From the NCBI GenBank assembly GCA_937911935.1, contig CALDQH010000105.1, forward strand, positions 1-28,371: 28,371 nucleotides of DNA. The letters are read 5' to 3'. Each line of letters begins with the position of its first letter. The first letter of the stretch is position 1. The position numbers and the translations under genes were made by a program. The notes under the pieces are model-generated. The model was not told the origin of the DNA and did no database searches. It saw only the letters and a list, made by a program, of their open reading frames with translations. This stretch comes from an uncultured Bacteroidales bacterium. Lineage in GTDB: Bacteria; Bacteroidota; Bacteroidia; Bacteroidales; Paludibacteraceae. Shown in pieces: positions 1 to 8,199 of this stretch.

Positions 1-385
1 ACATCATGTTGTACCAGAAGTCCCACAAGTGGAGCAAAAGGCCCAACACTACGATTACACCGAGAACGAACATGTTTTGAGATGCCCATTCTACCTTACC
101 TGGACGATCAGTCACTGCATAACGGCTTGCACCGCGAGCACGACGGTTTTGCAATGTCAAGATGAATGCATACACAAAGTGCAAAACGACCAATGCACCG
201 AGGCCTACTGTAGCAGCTACAGCATACCAGTTGGCACCAAGCATTTCACAAATGGTGTTGTAAGCATCTCTCGAAAACAACGCCACGAGGTTCATACAAC
301 CATGGAAAGTGAGAAACAAGATGAGTGCGATGCCTGTGACAGACATGATCACTTTCCGTCCGATGGAGGATTGAGTTAACCACAT
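1..385 (-). CDS. sdhC: Succinate dehydrogenase/fumarate reductase cytochrome b subunit (SdhC/FrdC), C-terminus beyond window
   Basis: This is the membrane anchor of succinate:quinone oxidoreductase, which passes electrons between the SdhA/SdhB subunits and menaquinone in the inner membrane. The first 128 codons are present; the rest lies left of the window. The protein starts MWLTQSSIGRKVIMSVTG and shows three hydrophobic segments (about residues 13-35, 53-78 and 104-122). His28, His69 and His119 sit in those segments where the di-haem cytochrome b family (Wolinella FrdC type) places haem ligands; the assignment of individual ligands is inference. The ATG at 383-385 is supported by a promoter about 75 nt upstream. 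sdhA and sdhB would be expected next, off the window. The reading frame on the opposite strand is a shadow of this gene. Confidence 0.9.
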   Translation of the reverse strand, partial: MWLTQSSIGRKVIMSVTGIALILFLTFHGCMNLVALFSRDAYNTICEMLGANWYAVAATVGLGALVVLHFVYAFILTLQNRRARGASRYAVTDRPGKVEWASQNMFVLGVIVVLGLLLHLWDFWYNMM

Positions 386-466
386 AAATGTTTAAGAATT
401 TAGTTGATATTAAAAATGATTTAAGTTTTTCATAGATATCCCATAAATAGGGAACATTCCACCTTG

Positions 467-497
467 CAAAAGTAATACATTCCTTTTTTGTGGCAAA
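467..497 (-). promoter_or_regulatory. sdhC promoter, Bacteroides type
   Basis: On the minus strand TTTG (494-497) is followed after 19 nt by TACTTTTG (467-474), an exact fit to the Bacteroidota -33/-7 pattern TTTG/TAnnTTTG. The predicted start of transcription is near 460, leaving a leader of about 75 nt. Two small inverted repeats lie at or after it: GGAACATTCC (451-460) and TCCC-7 nt-GGGA (439-453). Confidence 0.75.
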
Positions 498-567
498 ATT
501 ATTTATTTAAGAAACGATAGCATTTTTTAGGTTTTTCAGCATTGTTTCACTCTTTTTGAACAAACCA

Positions 568-641
568 AGACCTTTTTTTCACGAGACGTCGCGAAATTTA
601 AAAAAGCTTAGACCTTTTTTGAAAAAGATTAAACCTTTTTT
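568..641. repeat. Three phased copies of (A/G)ACCTTTTTT, 42 and 21 bp apart
   Basis: The ACC of the motif falls at 570, 612 and 633, so the spacing is 42 and then 21 bp, a whole number of 21-bp steps (two DNA helical turns). Each copy carries a run of six or seven T. Function is unknown. Intrinsic DNA curvature or a protein-binding array upstream of sdhC are possibilities. Confidence 0.5.
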
Positions 642-720
642 CAAGGGGGATACTACTGGTCTGAAAGAAGTCTTTTTTCGCCCACCATTACCCTCTGCCC
701 CCGTCTCTATTTTTATACAA

Positions 721-758
721 AATATGTCGCCACCCCTGAATTGGGATGACGACATATT
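721..758 (-). terminator. Hairpin downstream of the glyS-FKBP genes, possible terminator
   Basis: AATATGTCG (721-729) and CGACATATT (750-758) form a perfect 9-bp stem, with a further short CCC/GGG pairing inside the loop. On the minus strand, in the direction of glyS-FKBP transcription, it is followed by TTTGTAT, a weak T tract. It lies 32 bp after the FKBP stop codon. Confidence 0.4.
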
Positions 759-790
759 ATATTTATTGTCTCAGATTTAAATCTGTGCAA

Positions 791-1426
791 TTATTGCCTG
801 TATATTTTCACGATTTGCATATCGAATGTGAGCATGGAATAGGATGGCACAGCTGTGGACTCGGTGCTGCCGTAGCCCAGCTGGTGAGGAATGTACACGA
901 GCCAACGTTCGCCCTCACCCATGTGCATTGCTGCAGTAGTAAAACCTTCGACTGTATTGCTCACAGCCAACTTTGAAGGGCTGCAGAAGTCGGGATGAAA
1001 CACCGAAGATTCATTGGGGATTGGGCCGGAGAAGTCTGCCACCTTGCCATCAGGATAAGATGTAGAGGGCTGAAGGCGCAGCATATAGTTGACGCCGATA
1101 CTATCTGTATAGAAGGCAGGGGCGCTCTTGGCTTCACCGCTAACTTTTTTCATACAAATGGAATCGATAGCCTTGCCATTGACACGTTCGTCCTGGGCGT
1201 ATGTGCGATACACACGCCATGGGCAATGCGCTTCCCAGTCGTCGCCATATTTCTCGCGAGCCTGAGCGATTGAGTCCTTAGCATCTTCTAATTGTTTGAT
1301 GAAGGCATATTCGTTCTTCTTCTGCCAATCTACGTATTCCTCCTCGTCGTCCACATTGTCTGCGCACGATACAAAGGCACACATTATTAATAGAAGGAGG
1401 GACATCCATCCGAATTGCAATTTCAT
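791..1426 (-). CDS. FKBP-type peptidyl-prolyl cis-trans isomerase, lipoprotein
   Basis: This 211-residue protein is probably a periplasmic lipoprotein foldase. The N-terminus is hydrophobic and ends in a lipobox-like AFVSC (Cys21). An acidic, charged helical linker follows, then a C-terminal half that carries FKBP hallmarks: GERWLVYIPHQLGYG (about 172-186) and a closing strand YSMLTFDMQIVKI. The FKBP fold is divergent and short on its N-terminal side, so isomerase activity is inferred from family only. The start codon lies 29 nt after the glyS stop, and the two genes are probably cotranscribed; this pairing is familiar in Bacteroides. By eye the gene is richer in G+C than the genes to its right. 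TAA at 791-793. Confidence 0.8.
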   Translation of the reverse strand: MKLQFGWMSLLLLIMCAFVSCADNVDDEEEYVDWQKKNEYAFIKQLEDAKDSIAQAREKYGDDWEAHCPWRVYRTYAQDERVNGKAIDSICMKKVSGEAKSAPAFYTDSIGVNYMLRLQPSTSYPDGKVADFSGPIPNESSVFHPDFCSPSKLAVSNTVEGFTTAAMHMGEGERWLVYIPHQLGYGSTESTAVPSYSMLTFDMQIVKIYRQ

Positions 1427-1455
1427 GCTCTTATATTATTATATAGGTGTAATGC

Positions 1456-2997
1456 TTAGATTTTCTTGAGCAATGAGGTCAAGCTCACTTGGTCTTCGAT
1501 CAAACCGCGGAGGTCACTGATCTTGACACGTTGTTGCTCCATAGTGTCACGATTTCTCAATGTCACGCAGTCGTCCTTGAGGGTGTCGTGGTCGATAGTA
1601 ATACAGAATGGAGTACCTACGGCGTCCTGACGACGGTAGCGCTTACCAATTGAGTCCTTTTCGTCGTATTTGCAGTTGAAGTGGAACTTCAAATCGTCCA
1701 TGATTTCGCGTGCTTTTTCGGGAAGTCCGTCCTTCTTTACCAAAGGCATTACCGCCAACTTAGTAGGAGCAAGGGCTGCAGGCAAACGAAGTACTACGCG
1801 AGTTTCGCCGTTTTCCAAAGTTTCTTCTTCATAACTGTGGCACATCACGCTCAGGAACATACGGTCCACACCGATACTTGTTTCGATCACGTATGGAGTG
1901 TAGCGTTCGTTGGTTTCTGGGTCGAAATATTCGATCTTACGGCCAGAGTATTGTGCGTGTTGCGAAAGGTCAAAGTTGGTACGGCTGTGGATACCTTCGA
2001 CTTCCTTAAAACCAAAAGGCATACGGAATTCGATATCACAAGCAGCATTTGCATAGTGCGCCAACTTTTCGTGATCGTGGTAGCGGTAGTTCTCTGCACC
2101 GAAACCAAGGGCTTGGTGCCATGCCATACGGGTATCTTTCCACTGGTTGAACCATTCGAGTTCGGTGCCGGGTTTCACGAAGAATTGCATTTCCATTTGT
2201 TCGAATTCGCGCATACGGAAGATAAACTGGCGAGCCACAATTTCGTTACGGAAAGCCTTACCAATCTGAGCGATACCAAAAGGAATCTTCATGCGACCCG
2301 TTTTTTGTACGTTAAGGTAGTTTACAAAAATACCTTGTGCAGTTTCGGGACGTAGGTAGATTTTCATGGCACCATCGGCGGTAGAACCCATTTCGGTCGA
2401 GAACATCAAGTTAAATTGACGTACGTCGGTCCAGTTTTTGGTACCGCTGATAGGACATACAATTTCGTAATCTAAAATGATTTGTTTTAGTTCGTCTAAA
2501 TTATTGTCGTTTAGTGCATTAGCAAAGCGAGTGTGCAATTCTTCGCGTTTAGCTACGTATTCCTGAACACGACCGTTGGTTTGGATAAACATTTCTTTGT
2601 CAAAGCTTTCGCCAAAACGTTTAGCAGCTTTGTCGCATTCTTTTTCGATTTTTTCGTCGTATTTAGCCAATTGTTCTTCGATCAACACATCGGCACGATA
2701 GCGTTTTTTGCTGTCGCGGTTGTCAATCAAAGGGTCGTTAAATGCATCAACGTGGCCAGATGCCTTCCAAGTAGTGGGGTGCATAAAGATAGCAGCATCG
2801 ATACCTACAATATTTTCGTGTAGTAGAATCATGCTATCCCACCAATATTTTTTGATGTTGTTTTTAAGTTCAACACCGTTTTGACCATAGTCGTAAACAG
2901 CTCCCACACCGTCGTAAATTTCGCTCGAGGGGAATACAAAACCATACTCCTTGCAGTGGGCAACTAATTTTTTGAAAACATCTTCTTGTGAAGCCAT
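1456..2997 (-). CDS. glyS: Glycyl-tRNA synthetase, dimeric class II type
   Basis: Charges tRNA-Gly with glycine in the cytoplasm. At 513 residues it matches the alpha2 glycyl-tRNA synthetases and not the alpha/beta tetramer type of E. coli. Visible class II signatures are LRPETAQGIFVNYLN, the motif 2 region with GKAFRNEI, EFEQMEMQFF, and motif 3 with GVDRMFL; a C-terminal anticodon-binding domain begins at about residue 410 (PTKLAVMPLV). The N-terminus MASQEDVFKKLVAHCKEYGFV is the usual start of the family. A -7 box lies 30 nt upstream. The gene is divergent from parC across 113 bp and is followed by the FKBP lipoprotein gene. Confidence 0.95.
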   Translation of the reverse strand: MASQEDVFKKLVAHCKEYGFVFPSSEIYDGVGAVYDYGQNGVELKNNIKKYWWDSMILLHENIVGIDAAIFMHPTTWKASGHVDAFNDPLIDNRDSKKRYRADVLIEEQLAKYDEKIEKECDKAAKRFGESFDKEMFIQTNGRVQEYVAKREELHTRFANALNDNNLDELKQIILDYEIVCPISGTKNWTDVRQFNLMFSTEMGSTADGAMKIYLRPETAQGIFVNYLNVQKTGRMKIPFGIAQIGKAFRNEIVARQFIFRMREFEQMEMQFFVKPGTELEWFNQWKDTRMAWHQALGFGAENYRYHDHEKLAHYANAACDIEFRMPFGFKEVEGIHSRTNFDLSQHAQYSGRKIEYFDPETNERYTPYVIETSIGVDRMFLSVMCHSYEEETLENGETRVVLRLPAALAPTKLAVMPLVKKDGLPEKAREIMDDLKFHFNCKYDEKDSIGKRYRRQDAVGTPFCITIDHDTLKDDCVTLRNRDTMEQQRVKISDLRGLIEDQVSLTSLLKKI

Positions 2998-3027
2998 ATC
3001 GCGTAAATTTCTTTAAAATTTGAAGTG

Positions 3028-3035
3028 CAAATATA
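3028..3035 (-). promoter_or_regulatory. -7 box of the glyS promoter
   Basis: The minus strand reads TATATTTG, an exact TAnnTTTG match, giving a transcription start near 3021 and a leader of about 24 nt for glyS. No good -33 TTTG is visible at 19-21 nt. I could not assign a convincing promoter to parC in the remaining part of this 113-bp divergent spacer. Confidence 0.55.
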
Positions 3036-3110
3036 GCCCTTTTTTCGTAGTTTTTTGTAATTTTACGGCGAAACTTTGTTTTTTACCTTAAAATCCCCAC
3101 AATATACCGC

Positions 3111-5765
3111 ATGGAAAATCAAATAGATGACCTCGAATTAGAAAAACAAGACACAACATCCGAAGGTGATAAGGAATTAGCATCCGCAAAAGGCGCTTCG
3201 AAAGCCTCTTATGTTGTGCCTAATCTAAACGACGAAAACATCAAGCATCATCTCTCTGGCATGTTCCAAAATTGGTTTTTGGATTATGCTTCTTATGTAA
3301 TCTTAGATCGTGCTGTTCCCAACTTGTATGATGGTCTAAAACCCGTGCAACGCCGCATTTTACATTCCATGCGTCGCATGGACGACGGCAGGTATAACAA
3401 GGTGGCTAACATCGTTGGGCATACCATGCAATTTCACCCTCACGGTGATGCTTCTATTGGCAATGCTTTGGTGCAATTGGGTCAAAAAGACTTGCTTATC
3501 GATTGCCAAGGAAACTGGGGAAACATCCTAACAGGCGATAGTGCTGCTGCACCTCGTTACATCGAGGCGCGACTCAGTAAATTTGCGTTAGAGGTAGTTT
3601 TTAGCCCCAAAGTAACCGAGTGGAAACAATCGTACGACGGTCGTAACAAAGAACCCATCGTATTGCCCGTTAAATTCCCTTTGTTATTGGTTCAGGGGGT
3701 AGAGGGTATTGCCGTGGGTCTGCAAACCAAAATTTTGCCCCATAACTTTAACGAAGTAATCGATGCTGCTATTGCCTACTTGAATGGCGAAGAATTTGAA
3801 CTATACCCCGATTTTCCAACGGGCGGATACATAGACGTAAGCCGTTATCGCGACGGGGCTATGGGCAGTCGGGTAAAAATACGTGCCAAAATCAATAAAA
3901 TCGACAATAGAACATTGTGTATCAGCGAGATTCCATACGGAATGACAACTGATAAACTTATCGAGTCGATTATCAAAGCCAACGACAAAGGCAAAATCCA
4001 AATCAAAAAGGTAGATGATAATACCGCTGCTCAAGTAGAAATTTTGGTACATTTGCCAGCAGGTCGCTCTACCGACAAAACAATCGATGCGCTATACGCT
4101 TTTACAGGTTGCGAACTTAGCATAGCGCCCAACTGTTGCGTTATCTACCAAGAGAAACCCCATTTTATGACGGTTTCGGATGTGCTTAAATTCTCTACCG
4201 ATAACACCCTTCGTTTGCTCAAAGAGGAATTGTTGATTCAGAAAGCTGAGTTGCAAGAAAGCATATTTGCGCTTTCGTTAGAGCGTATTTTTATCGAAGA
4301 ACGCATCTACAAGGACAAAGGTTTTGAAGATAGCAAAAGCATGGACGAAGCCGTTGCTCACATCGACAAGCGTTTAGAACCATACAAAACATCGTTTATC
4401 CGCGAAGTCGAAAAAGATGACATCTTAAAACTGATGGAAATCAAGATGGCGCGTATCTTGCGTTTCTCGTCCGATAAGGCAGACGAAACCATGGCATCGC
4501 TCAATGCGCGCCTAAAAGAGACCAAACACAATTTGGCGCACATAACCGAATACACCATTCAGTGGTTTACGCACTTAAAAGAAAAGTACGGAGCAGCGTA
4601 TCCACGCAAAACAGAGGTGCGTATTTTTGATACCATCGATGCCGTAAAAGTAGTAGAGGCCACCGAAAAACTATACATCAATCGCGAAGAAGGCTTTATT
4701 GGAACAGGGCTTAAAAAAGACGAATTTGTATGCAATTGTTCGGATATTGACGATGTAATTATCTTCTACAAAGACGGTAAATTTAAGGTTGTAAAAGTAG
4801 CCGATAAACTTTACGTGGGTAAAAACATTATTCATATAGGCATCTTTAAAAAGAACGACCAGCGTACCGTATATAATGCCATTTACCGTAACGGAAAAGA
4901 CGGTGCTTTCTTTATCAAGCGTTTCGCCGCTACGGGTCTTACACGCGATAAGGAATACGATTTAACCCAAGGTACTCCCAATACCAAGGTTTGGTATTTT
5001 TCTGCCAATCCCAATGGCGAGGCAGAGGTACTACGTGTTTTGTTACGTCCTAAACCCCGATTAAAGAAAACATCGTTCGAACAAGATTTTAGCGAAATCG
5101 CCATCAAGGGCAGAGGAGCCATGGGCAATATCCTCACCAAAAACGATATTCATCGCATTGTGCTTAAACACAAAGGTGAATCCACGTTAGGAGGCAGAAA
5201 AGTTTGGTTCGATTACGATGTATTGCGCCTTAACTACGACGGCAGAGGTCAGCTATTGGGCGAATTTAATCCGTCTGACCAAATTTTGGTAGTGCTTAAA
5301 AACGGCACGTGGTTTACGACCAATTCCGATGCCTCTAACCATTATCCCGATAATATATTGCGCATCGAAAAATTTGATGCAGCCAAGATATGGACTGCTG
5401 TTCTTTTTGACGCAGATCAACGTTTCCCTTACATGAAACGTTTTGTCTTTGAGAGCACAACCAAACCATTGTCTTATTTAGGCGAGAACACAAAATCGTC
5501 CTTGTATTTATTAACCGATACGGTTTATCCACGCATCGAGGTTACCATGGGTGGTGCCGATGCACATCAACCTGCGCTTACCATCGATGCCGAAAGTTTT
5601 ATCGGTCAAAAGAGTTACAAAGCCAAAGGCAAACGCATTACTACGTACAAGGTTGCGTCTGTTGTCGAGTTAGAACCCATGCGTATGCCAGAGGTAGAAG
5701 AAGAGCCTGAAACTATCGATGAAACCGCAAAAAATAACGATTCTCAAGAGATAACTTTGTTTTAA
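3111..5765 (+). CDS. parC: DNA topoisomerase IV subunit A (ParC)
   Basis: This is the DNA cleavage and rejoining subunit of a type IIA topoisomerase, which separates linked daughter chromosomes together with ParE. The protein has 884 residues. The winged-helix/tower region begins near residue 55 (YASYVILDRAVP, then YDGLKPVQRRILHSM), and the catalytic tyrosine is Tyr150 in AAPRYIEARLSKFA. A coiled-coil arm follows at about 360-490, and a beta-pinwheel C-terminal domain starts near 540. There is an acidic N-terminal extension of about 35 residues and an acidic tail. The segment equivalent to the quinolone-determining region reads HPHGDASIGNAL, with Ala114 and Asn118 where E. coli ParC has Ser80 and Glu84. 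Absence of a canonical GyrA box (QRRGG[KR]G) favours ParC over GyrA. tsaE follows after 1 nt. Confidence 0.88.
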   Translation: MENQIDDLELEKQDTTSEGDKELASAKGASKASYVVPNLNDENIKHHLSGMFQNWFLDYASYVILDRAVPNLYDGLKPVQRRILHSMRRMDDGRYNKVANIVGHTMQFHPHGDASIGNALVQLGQKDLLIDCQGNWGNILTGDSAAAPRYIEARLSKFALEVVFSPKVTEWKQSYDGRNKEPIVLPVKFPLLLVQGVEGIAVGLQTKILPHNFNEVIDAAIAYLNGEEFELYPDFPTGGYIDVSRYRDGAMGSRVKIRAKINKIDNRTLCISEIPYGMTTDKLIESIIKANDKGKIQIKKVDDNTAAQVEILVHLPAGRSTDKTIDALYAFTGCELSIAPNCCVIYQEKPHFMTVSDVLKFSTDNTLRLLKEELLIQKAELQESIFALSLERIFIEERIYKDKGFEDSKSMDEAVAHIDKRLEPYKTSFIREVEKDDILKLMEIKMARILRFSSDKADETMASLNARLKETKHNLAHITEYTIQWFTHLKEKYGAAYPRKTEVRIFDTIDAVKVVEATEKLYINREEGFIGTGLKKDEFVCNCSDIDDVIIFYKDGKFKVVKVADKLYVGKNIIHIGIFKKNDQRTVYNAIYRNGKDGAFFIKRFAATGLTRDKEYDLTQGTPNTKVWYFSANPNGEAEVLRVLLRPKPRLKKTSFEQDFSEIAIKGRGAMGNILTKNDIHRIVLKHKGESTLGGRKVWFDYDVLRLNYDGRGQLLGEFNPSDQILVVLKNGTWFTTNSDASNHYPDNILRIEKFDAAKIWTAVLFDADQRFPYMKRFVFESTTKPLSYLGENTKSSLYLLTDTVYPRIEVTMGGADAHQPALTIDAESFIGQKSYKAKGKRITTYKVASVVELEPMRMPEVEEEPETIDETAKNNDSQEITLF

Positions 5766-5766
5766 A

Positions 5767-6189
5767 ATGACACATCAAATACACATTCCCAATACCGATG
5801 CGCTACCTGAGGTAGCACAACAATTTTTGCAAAGCATAGGCGGTGCCAAATTGCTGGCATTTTATGGGGCGATGGGCGTGGGTAAAACCACCTTTGTCAA
5901 GGCTATATGCGATGCTTTGGGCGTGCAAGATACCGTGAATAGTCCCACTTTTGCCATTGTAAACGAATACACAGACGCTCAAGGCGAAGCGGTTTATCAC
6001 TTCGATTTTTATCGCATCAAAAAACTTGCTGAGTTGTACGATTTGGGCTTTGATAATTACTTAGACAGTGGCTGTTTTTGCTTGATGGAATGGCCCGAAT
6101 TGGTAGAAGAACTCTTGCCCGAAGAAACCTTGCGCATTACCCTTATAGAACAGCCAGATGGCAGTCGTATGCTATCATTCGATCTATAA
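5767..6189 (+). CDS. tsaE: tRNA threonylcarbamoyladenosine biosynthesis ATPase TsaE
   Basis: This P-loop ATPase works with TsaB and TsaD to make the t6A modification at position 37 of tRNAs reading ANN codons. The Walker A motif is GAMGVGKTT (residues 34-42). The family markers NSPTFAIVNEY (58-68), HFDFYRI (78-84) and MEWPE (107-111) are all present. Its length of 140 residues is normal. It starts 1 nt after the parC stop and ends 3 nt before the next gene, so it is almost certainly cotranscribed with both. Confidence 0.93.
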   Translation: MTHQIHIPNTDALPEVAQQFLQSIGGAKLLAFYGAMGVGKTTFVKAICDALGVQDTVNSPTFAIVNEYTDAQGEAVYHFDFYRIKKLAELYDLGFDNYLDSGCFCLMEWPELVEELLPEETLRITLIEQPDGSRMLSFDL

Positions 6190-6192
6190 GCC

Positions 6193-6723
6193 ATGAAAGA
6201 GAAAAAGGGAAAATTGCGAAAATTGGTAAAGGTACGTGTTAAAGCTATTTCTTTTGCCGAAAGAGAAAAACGTGCCACCGCCTTGTTGCGTGCTGTATGG
6301 GAGCATCCAGCTTTTAAGCAGGCGCAAAACGTCATGCTTTTTTGGCCCTTACCCGACGAAATCAATACCATTCCCCTTATCGAGCACGCTTATGCTGTAG
6401 GTAAAAATATCTTTCTGCCTGTAGTGGTGGGCGATGATTTGGTGATAAAACCCTACAACCCGATGGCTATGAAGCCAGGTGCTTTTGGAATTTTAGAACC
6501 CCAAGGCGACCCTGTTTCGCCAGTACAATTAGACCTAATCATTGTACCTGGAGTAGCATTTGATGCTGCTGGTAATCGCATGGGGCGCGGCAAAGGCTTT
6601 TACGACCGCCTTTTGGCAGGTACTTCTGCCACCACCATAGGCGTATGTTATGCCGAACAATATTACCTCTCTATCCCCACAGAGCCCCACGATGTACCTC
6701 TAAACGATGTAATAACTGTTTAA
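6193..6723 (+). CDS. 5-formyltetrahydrofolate cyclo-ligase (MTHFS family)
   Basis: An ATP-dependent enzyme that converts 5-formyl-THF to 5,10-methenyl-THF, returning the storage folate to one-carbon metabolism. It has 176 residues, with a basic N-terminus (KAISFAEREKRA at about 18-29, the usual R/K-rich ATP-binding region) and the family signature GRGKGFYDRLL (131-141) preceded by DLIIVPGVAFD. It is the last gene of the parC-tsaE operon. It converges on lpxH, with only 10 nt between stop codons, and no terminator hairpin is visible there. Confidence 0.92.
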   Translation: MKEKKGKLRKLVKVRVKAISFAEREKRATALLRAVWEHPAFKQAQNVMLFWPLPDEINTIPLIEHAYAVGKNIFLPVVVGDDLVIKPYNPMAMKPGAFGILEPQGDPVSPVQLDLIIVPGVAFDAAGNRMGRGKGFYDRLLAGTSATTIGVCYAEQYYLSIPTEPHDVPLNDVITV

Positions 6724-6733
6724 TTTAGGTAAC

Positions 6734-7486
6734 TCACTCCTCGTACATCTCTAATCTCAATCCCTCGTTGTCCAATACGGCGTACGAAATATGGCTAATC
6801 CAATCGCCTAAATAGATAATGCGGGCGGTTTTGGTTAGCATCAAATCGAGCATTACATGGCGGTGACCAAAAATAAAGTAGTCTATATCGGGATTGCTTT
6901 GTAAGTATTTTTTGGCAAACTGAACAAGGTGTTCTTTGTCTTCGCCCATGTATTGTGCTTCGTCTTGTTTGTGTTTGTAGAGTCGATTGCTTTTAGACCA
7001 TTTTAGCCCAAAGGCATAGTTGATGGTGGGATGAACGATGTTGTATAGGCGGCGCACCCATGTAGCATGAAAAAAGTAGTGCATCACCTTGACCATAAAA
7101 GGTCGATAGCCTGTGCGGTGCCCGTGTGCTAAGTAAAAGCGTTTTCCGTTAATCTCTTGCACTTCATCGTGTAAATACACCTTCATGCCCAACTCTTTCT
7201 CAAAGTAATCTCCTACCCAAATATCGTGGTTACCAATAAAAAAGTGCAATTTCACGCCACTATCTGACAGTTCGGCTAATTTGCCCAGCAAACGAGTATA
7301 GCCTTTGGGAATAATGTATTTGTATTCGTACCAGAAATCAAAAATATCGCCCATCAAATAGATGTCAGAAGCCTCGTTTTGGATGGATGTCAGCCATCTA
7401 ACAAGTTTTCTCTCACGCTCTTTGTCGTCCGAAAAAGCGCAAGCACCCAAATGTACATCAGATAAGAAATATACTTTATCCCTCAT
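6734..7486 (-). CDS. lpxH: UDP-2,3-diacylglucosamine diphosphatase (LpxH-type metallophosphoesterase)
   Basis: Probably hydrolyses UDP-2,3-diacylglucosamine to lipid X in the lipid A pathway, at the inner face of the inner membrane. The 250-residue protein has the full calcineurin-like set: SDVHLG (9-14), GDIFDFW (46-52), GNHDIW (85-90), AHGHR (120-124) and GHRH (207-210). GDIFDFWYEY and the C-terminal YLGDWI are typical of the Bacteroidota LpxH group. It has its own promoter and diverges from the LysE-family gene across 80 bp. A generic phosphoesterase is the alternative, but the motif context favours LpxH. Confidence 0.85.
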   Translation of the reverse strand: MRDKVYFLSDVHLGACAFSDDKERERKLVRWLTSIQNEASDIYLMGDIFDFWYEYKYIIPKGYTRLLGKLAELSDSGVKLHFFIGNHDIWVGDYFEKELGMKVYLHDEVQEINGKRFYLAHGHRTGYRPFMVKVMHYFFHATWVRRLYNIVHPTINYAFGLKWSKSNRLYKHKQDEAQYMGEDKEHLVQFAKKYLQSNPDIDYFIFGHRHVMLDLMLTKTARIIYLGDWISHISYAVLDNEGLRLEMYEE

Positions 7487-7502
7487 AATCAGATTATTTC
7501 TA

Positions 7503-7510
7503 CAAAAATA
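7503..7510 (-). promoter_or_regulatory. -7 box of the lpxH promoter
   Basis: The minus strand reads TATTTTTG, an exact TAnnTTTG match 17 nt before the lpxH ATG, implying a very short leader of about 10 nt. A TTTG lies about 24 nt further upstream, wider than the usual spacing. Confidence 0.5.
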
Positions 7511-7566
7511 ACAGAAATTAGTCTATTTTGTGCGCAAATGACAAAAAAAAGTAAGATATTTGCATT

Positions 7567-8199
7567 ATGATTGAATGTATCATAGAAGGCATTATCATAG
7601 GAATCTGTACCTCTATTCCAGTGGGACCGATTGCGATTCTTTGCATCCAACGAACCTTGCAAAACGGCAGATGGCATGGTTTCTGTTCTGGATTAGGAGC
7701 AGCCACCTCCGATACCCTATATGCGGCTTTGGCTTTGTTTGGCCTGAATATGGTCATGTCTTTTATCGAGGCTCATCAACTTATTATTCAGATTGTGGGT
7801 AGTGCTATTATGGTGCTGTTTGGTATCTATATTTTCTTTCAAAACCCCGCCTCGTCTATTAAAAAGCAACAAGAAGGTAGAGTAAATTATTGGCAAGAAT
7901 ACATTACTGCCTTTTTGCTTACATTGAGCAATCCGTTGATGATATTTTTATTTTTAGGATTGTTTGCTCATTTTAATTTCTTAACCGATGTTACTTCGCC
8001 TTTGTTTTACATCGTTGGTATTGTCTCAATCTTCTGCGGTGCTGCCATTTGGTGGTTCTTTCTAACTTTTATAGCAAGTACATTTAAAAAACGATTTAAT
8101 TTTCGTGGTTTGTGGTTGCTCAATAAAATTACCGGTATTCTAATTGCTTTGTTGGCTTTTATAGGATTGATTGGTAGCCTTTTAGGTATTTCGATATAA
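7567..8199 (+). CDS. LysE/RhtB-family exporter
   Basis: A membrane protein of 210 residues with about six hydrophobic segments, probably exporting amino acids or related small molecules. The N-terminus carries the family signature: an opening helix, then SIPVGPIAILCIQRTLQNGR (about 18-37), then a Gly/Ala-rich second helix with GLGAATSDTLYA. SNPLMIFLFLGLF near residue 120 is the second conserved family segment. The substrate cannot be told from sequence. It heads a plus-strand run in which the next start codon overlaps its stop (TAATG at 8197-8201). Confidence 0.85.
   Translation: MIECIIEGIIIGICTSIPVGPIAILCIQRTLQNGRWHGFCSGLGAATSDTLYAALALFGLNMVMSFIEAHQLIIQIVGSAIMVLFGIYIFFQNPASSIKKQQEGRVNYWQEYITAFLLTLSNPLMIFLFLGLFAHFNFLTDVTSPLFYIVGIVSIFCGAAIWWFFLTFIASTFKKRFNFRGLWLLNKITGILIALLAFIGLIGSLLGISI

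Larger units (their letters stand above)
498..790. other. Intergenic interval without a convincing gene
   Basis: This AT-rich interval lies between the sdhC promoter and the end of the FKBP gene. It contains the phased AGACCTTTTTT repeats (568-641), a hairpin (721-758) and a perfect palindrome CAGATTTAAATCTG (772-785) just after the FKBP stop. A 74-codon plus-strand frame (556-780) crosses the repeat, but its sequence is low complexity and it has no recognisable domain or promoter, so I do not call it a gene. Confidence 0.5.

Noticed and set aside
29..379. Plus-strand open frame of 116 codons
   Set aside because: It is antisense to sdhC, whose protein has clear family sequence and a matching promoter; the plus-strand product is Cys- and His-rich with no domain.
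556..780. Plus-strand open frame of 74 codons with RPFF/KPFF repeats
   Set aside because: The apparent protein repeat comes from the 21-bp DNA repeat; no promoter, no known family, and low complexity.
772..785. Perfect palindrome CAGATTTAAATCTG after the FKBP stop as a terminator
   Set aside because: No T run follows on either strand and the stem is AT-rich; more likely chance or a protein site.
1681..2355. Long plus-strand frame of 224 codons inside glyS
   Set aside because: It is fully antisense to conserved glycyl-tRNA synthetase sequence, a shadow frame.
7555..7562. GATATTTG as a -7 box for the LysE-family gene
   Set aside because: It is one base off consensus, and the implied transcription start would fall after the ATG at 7567.
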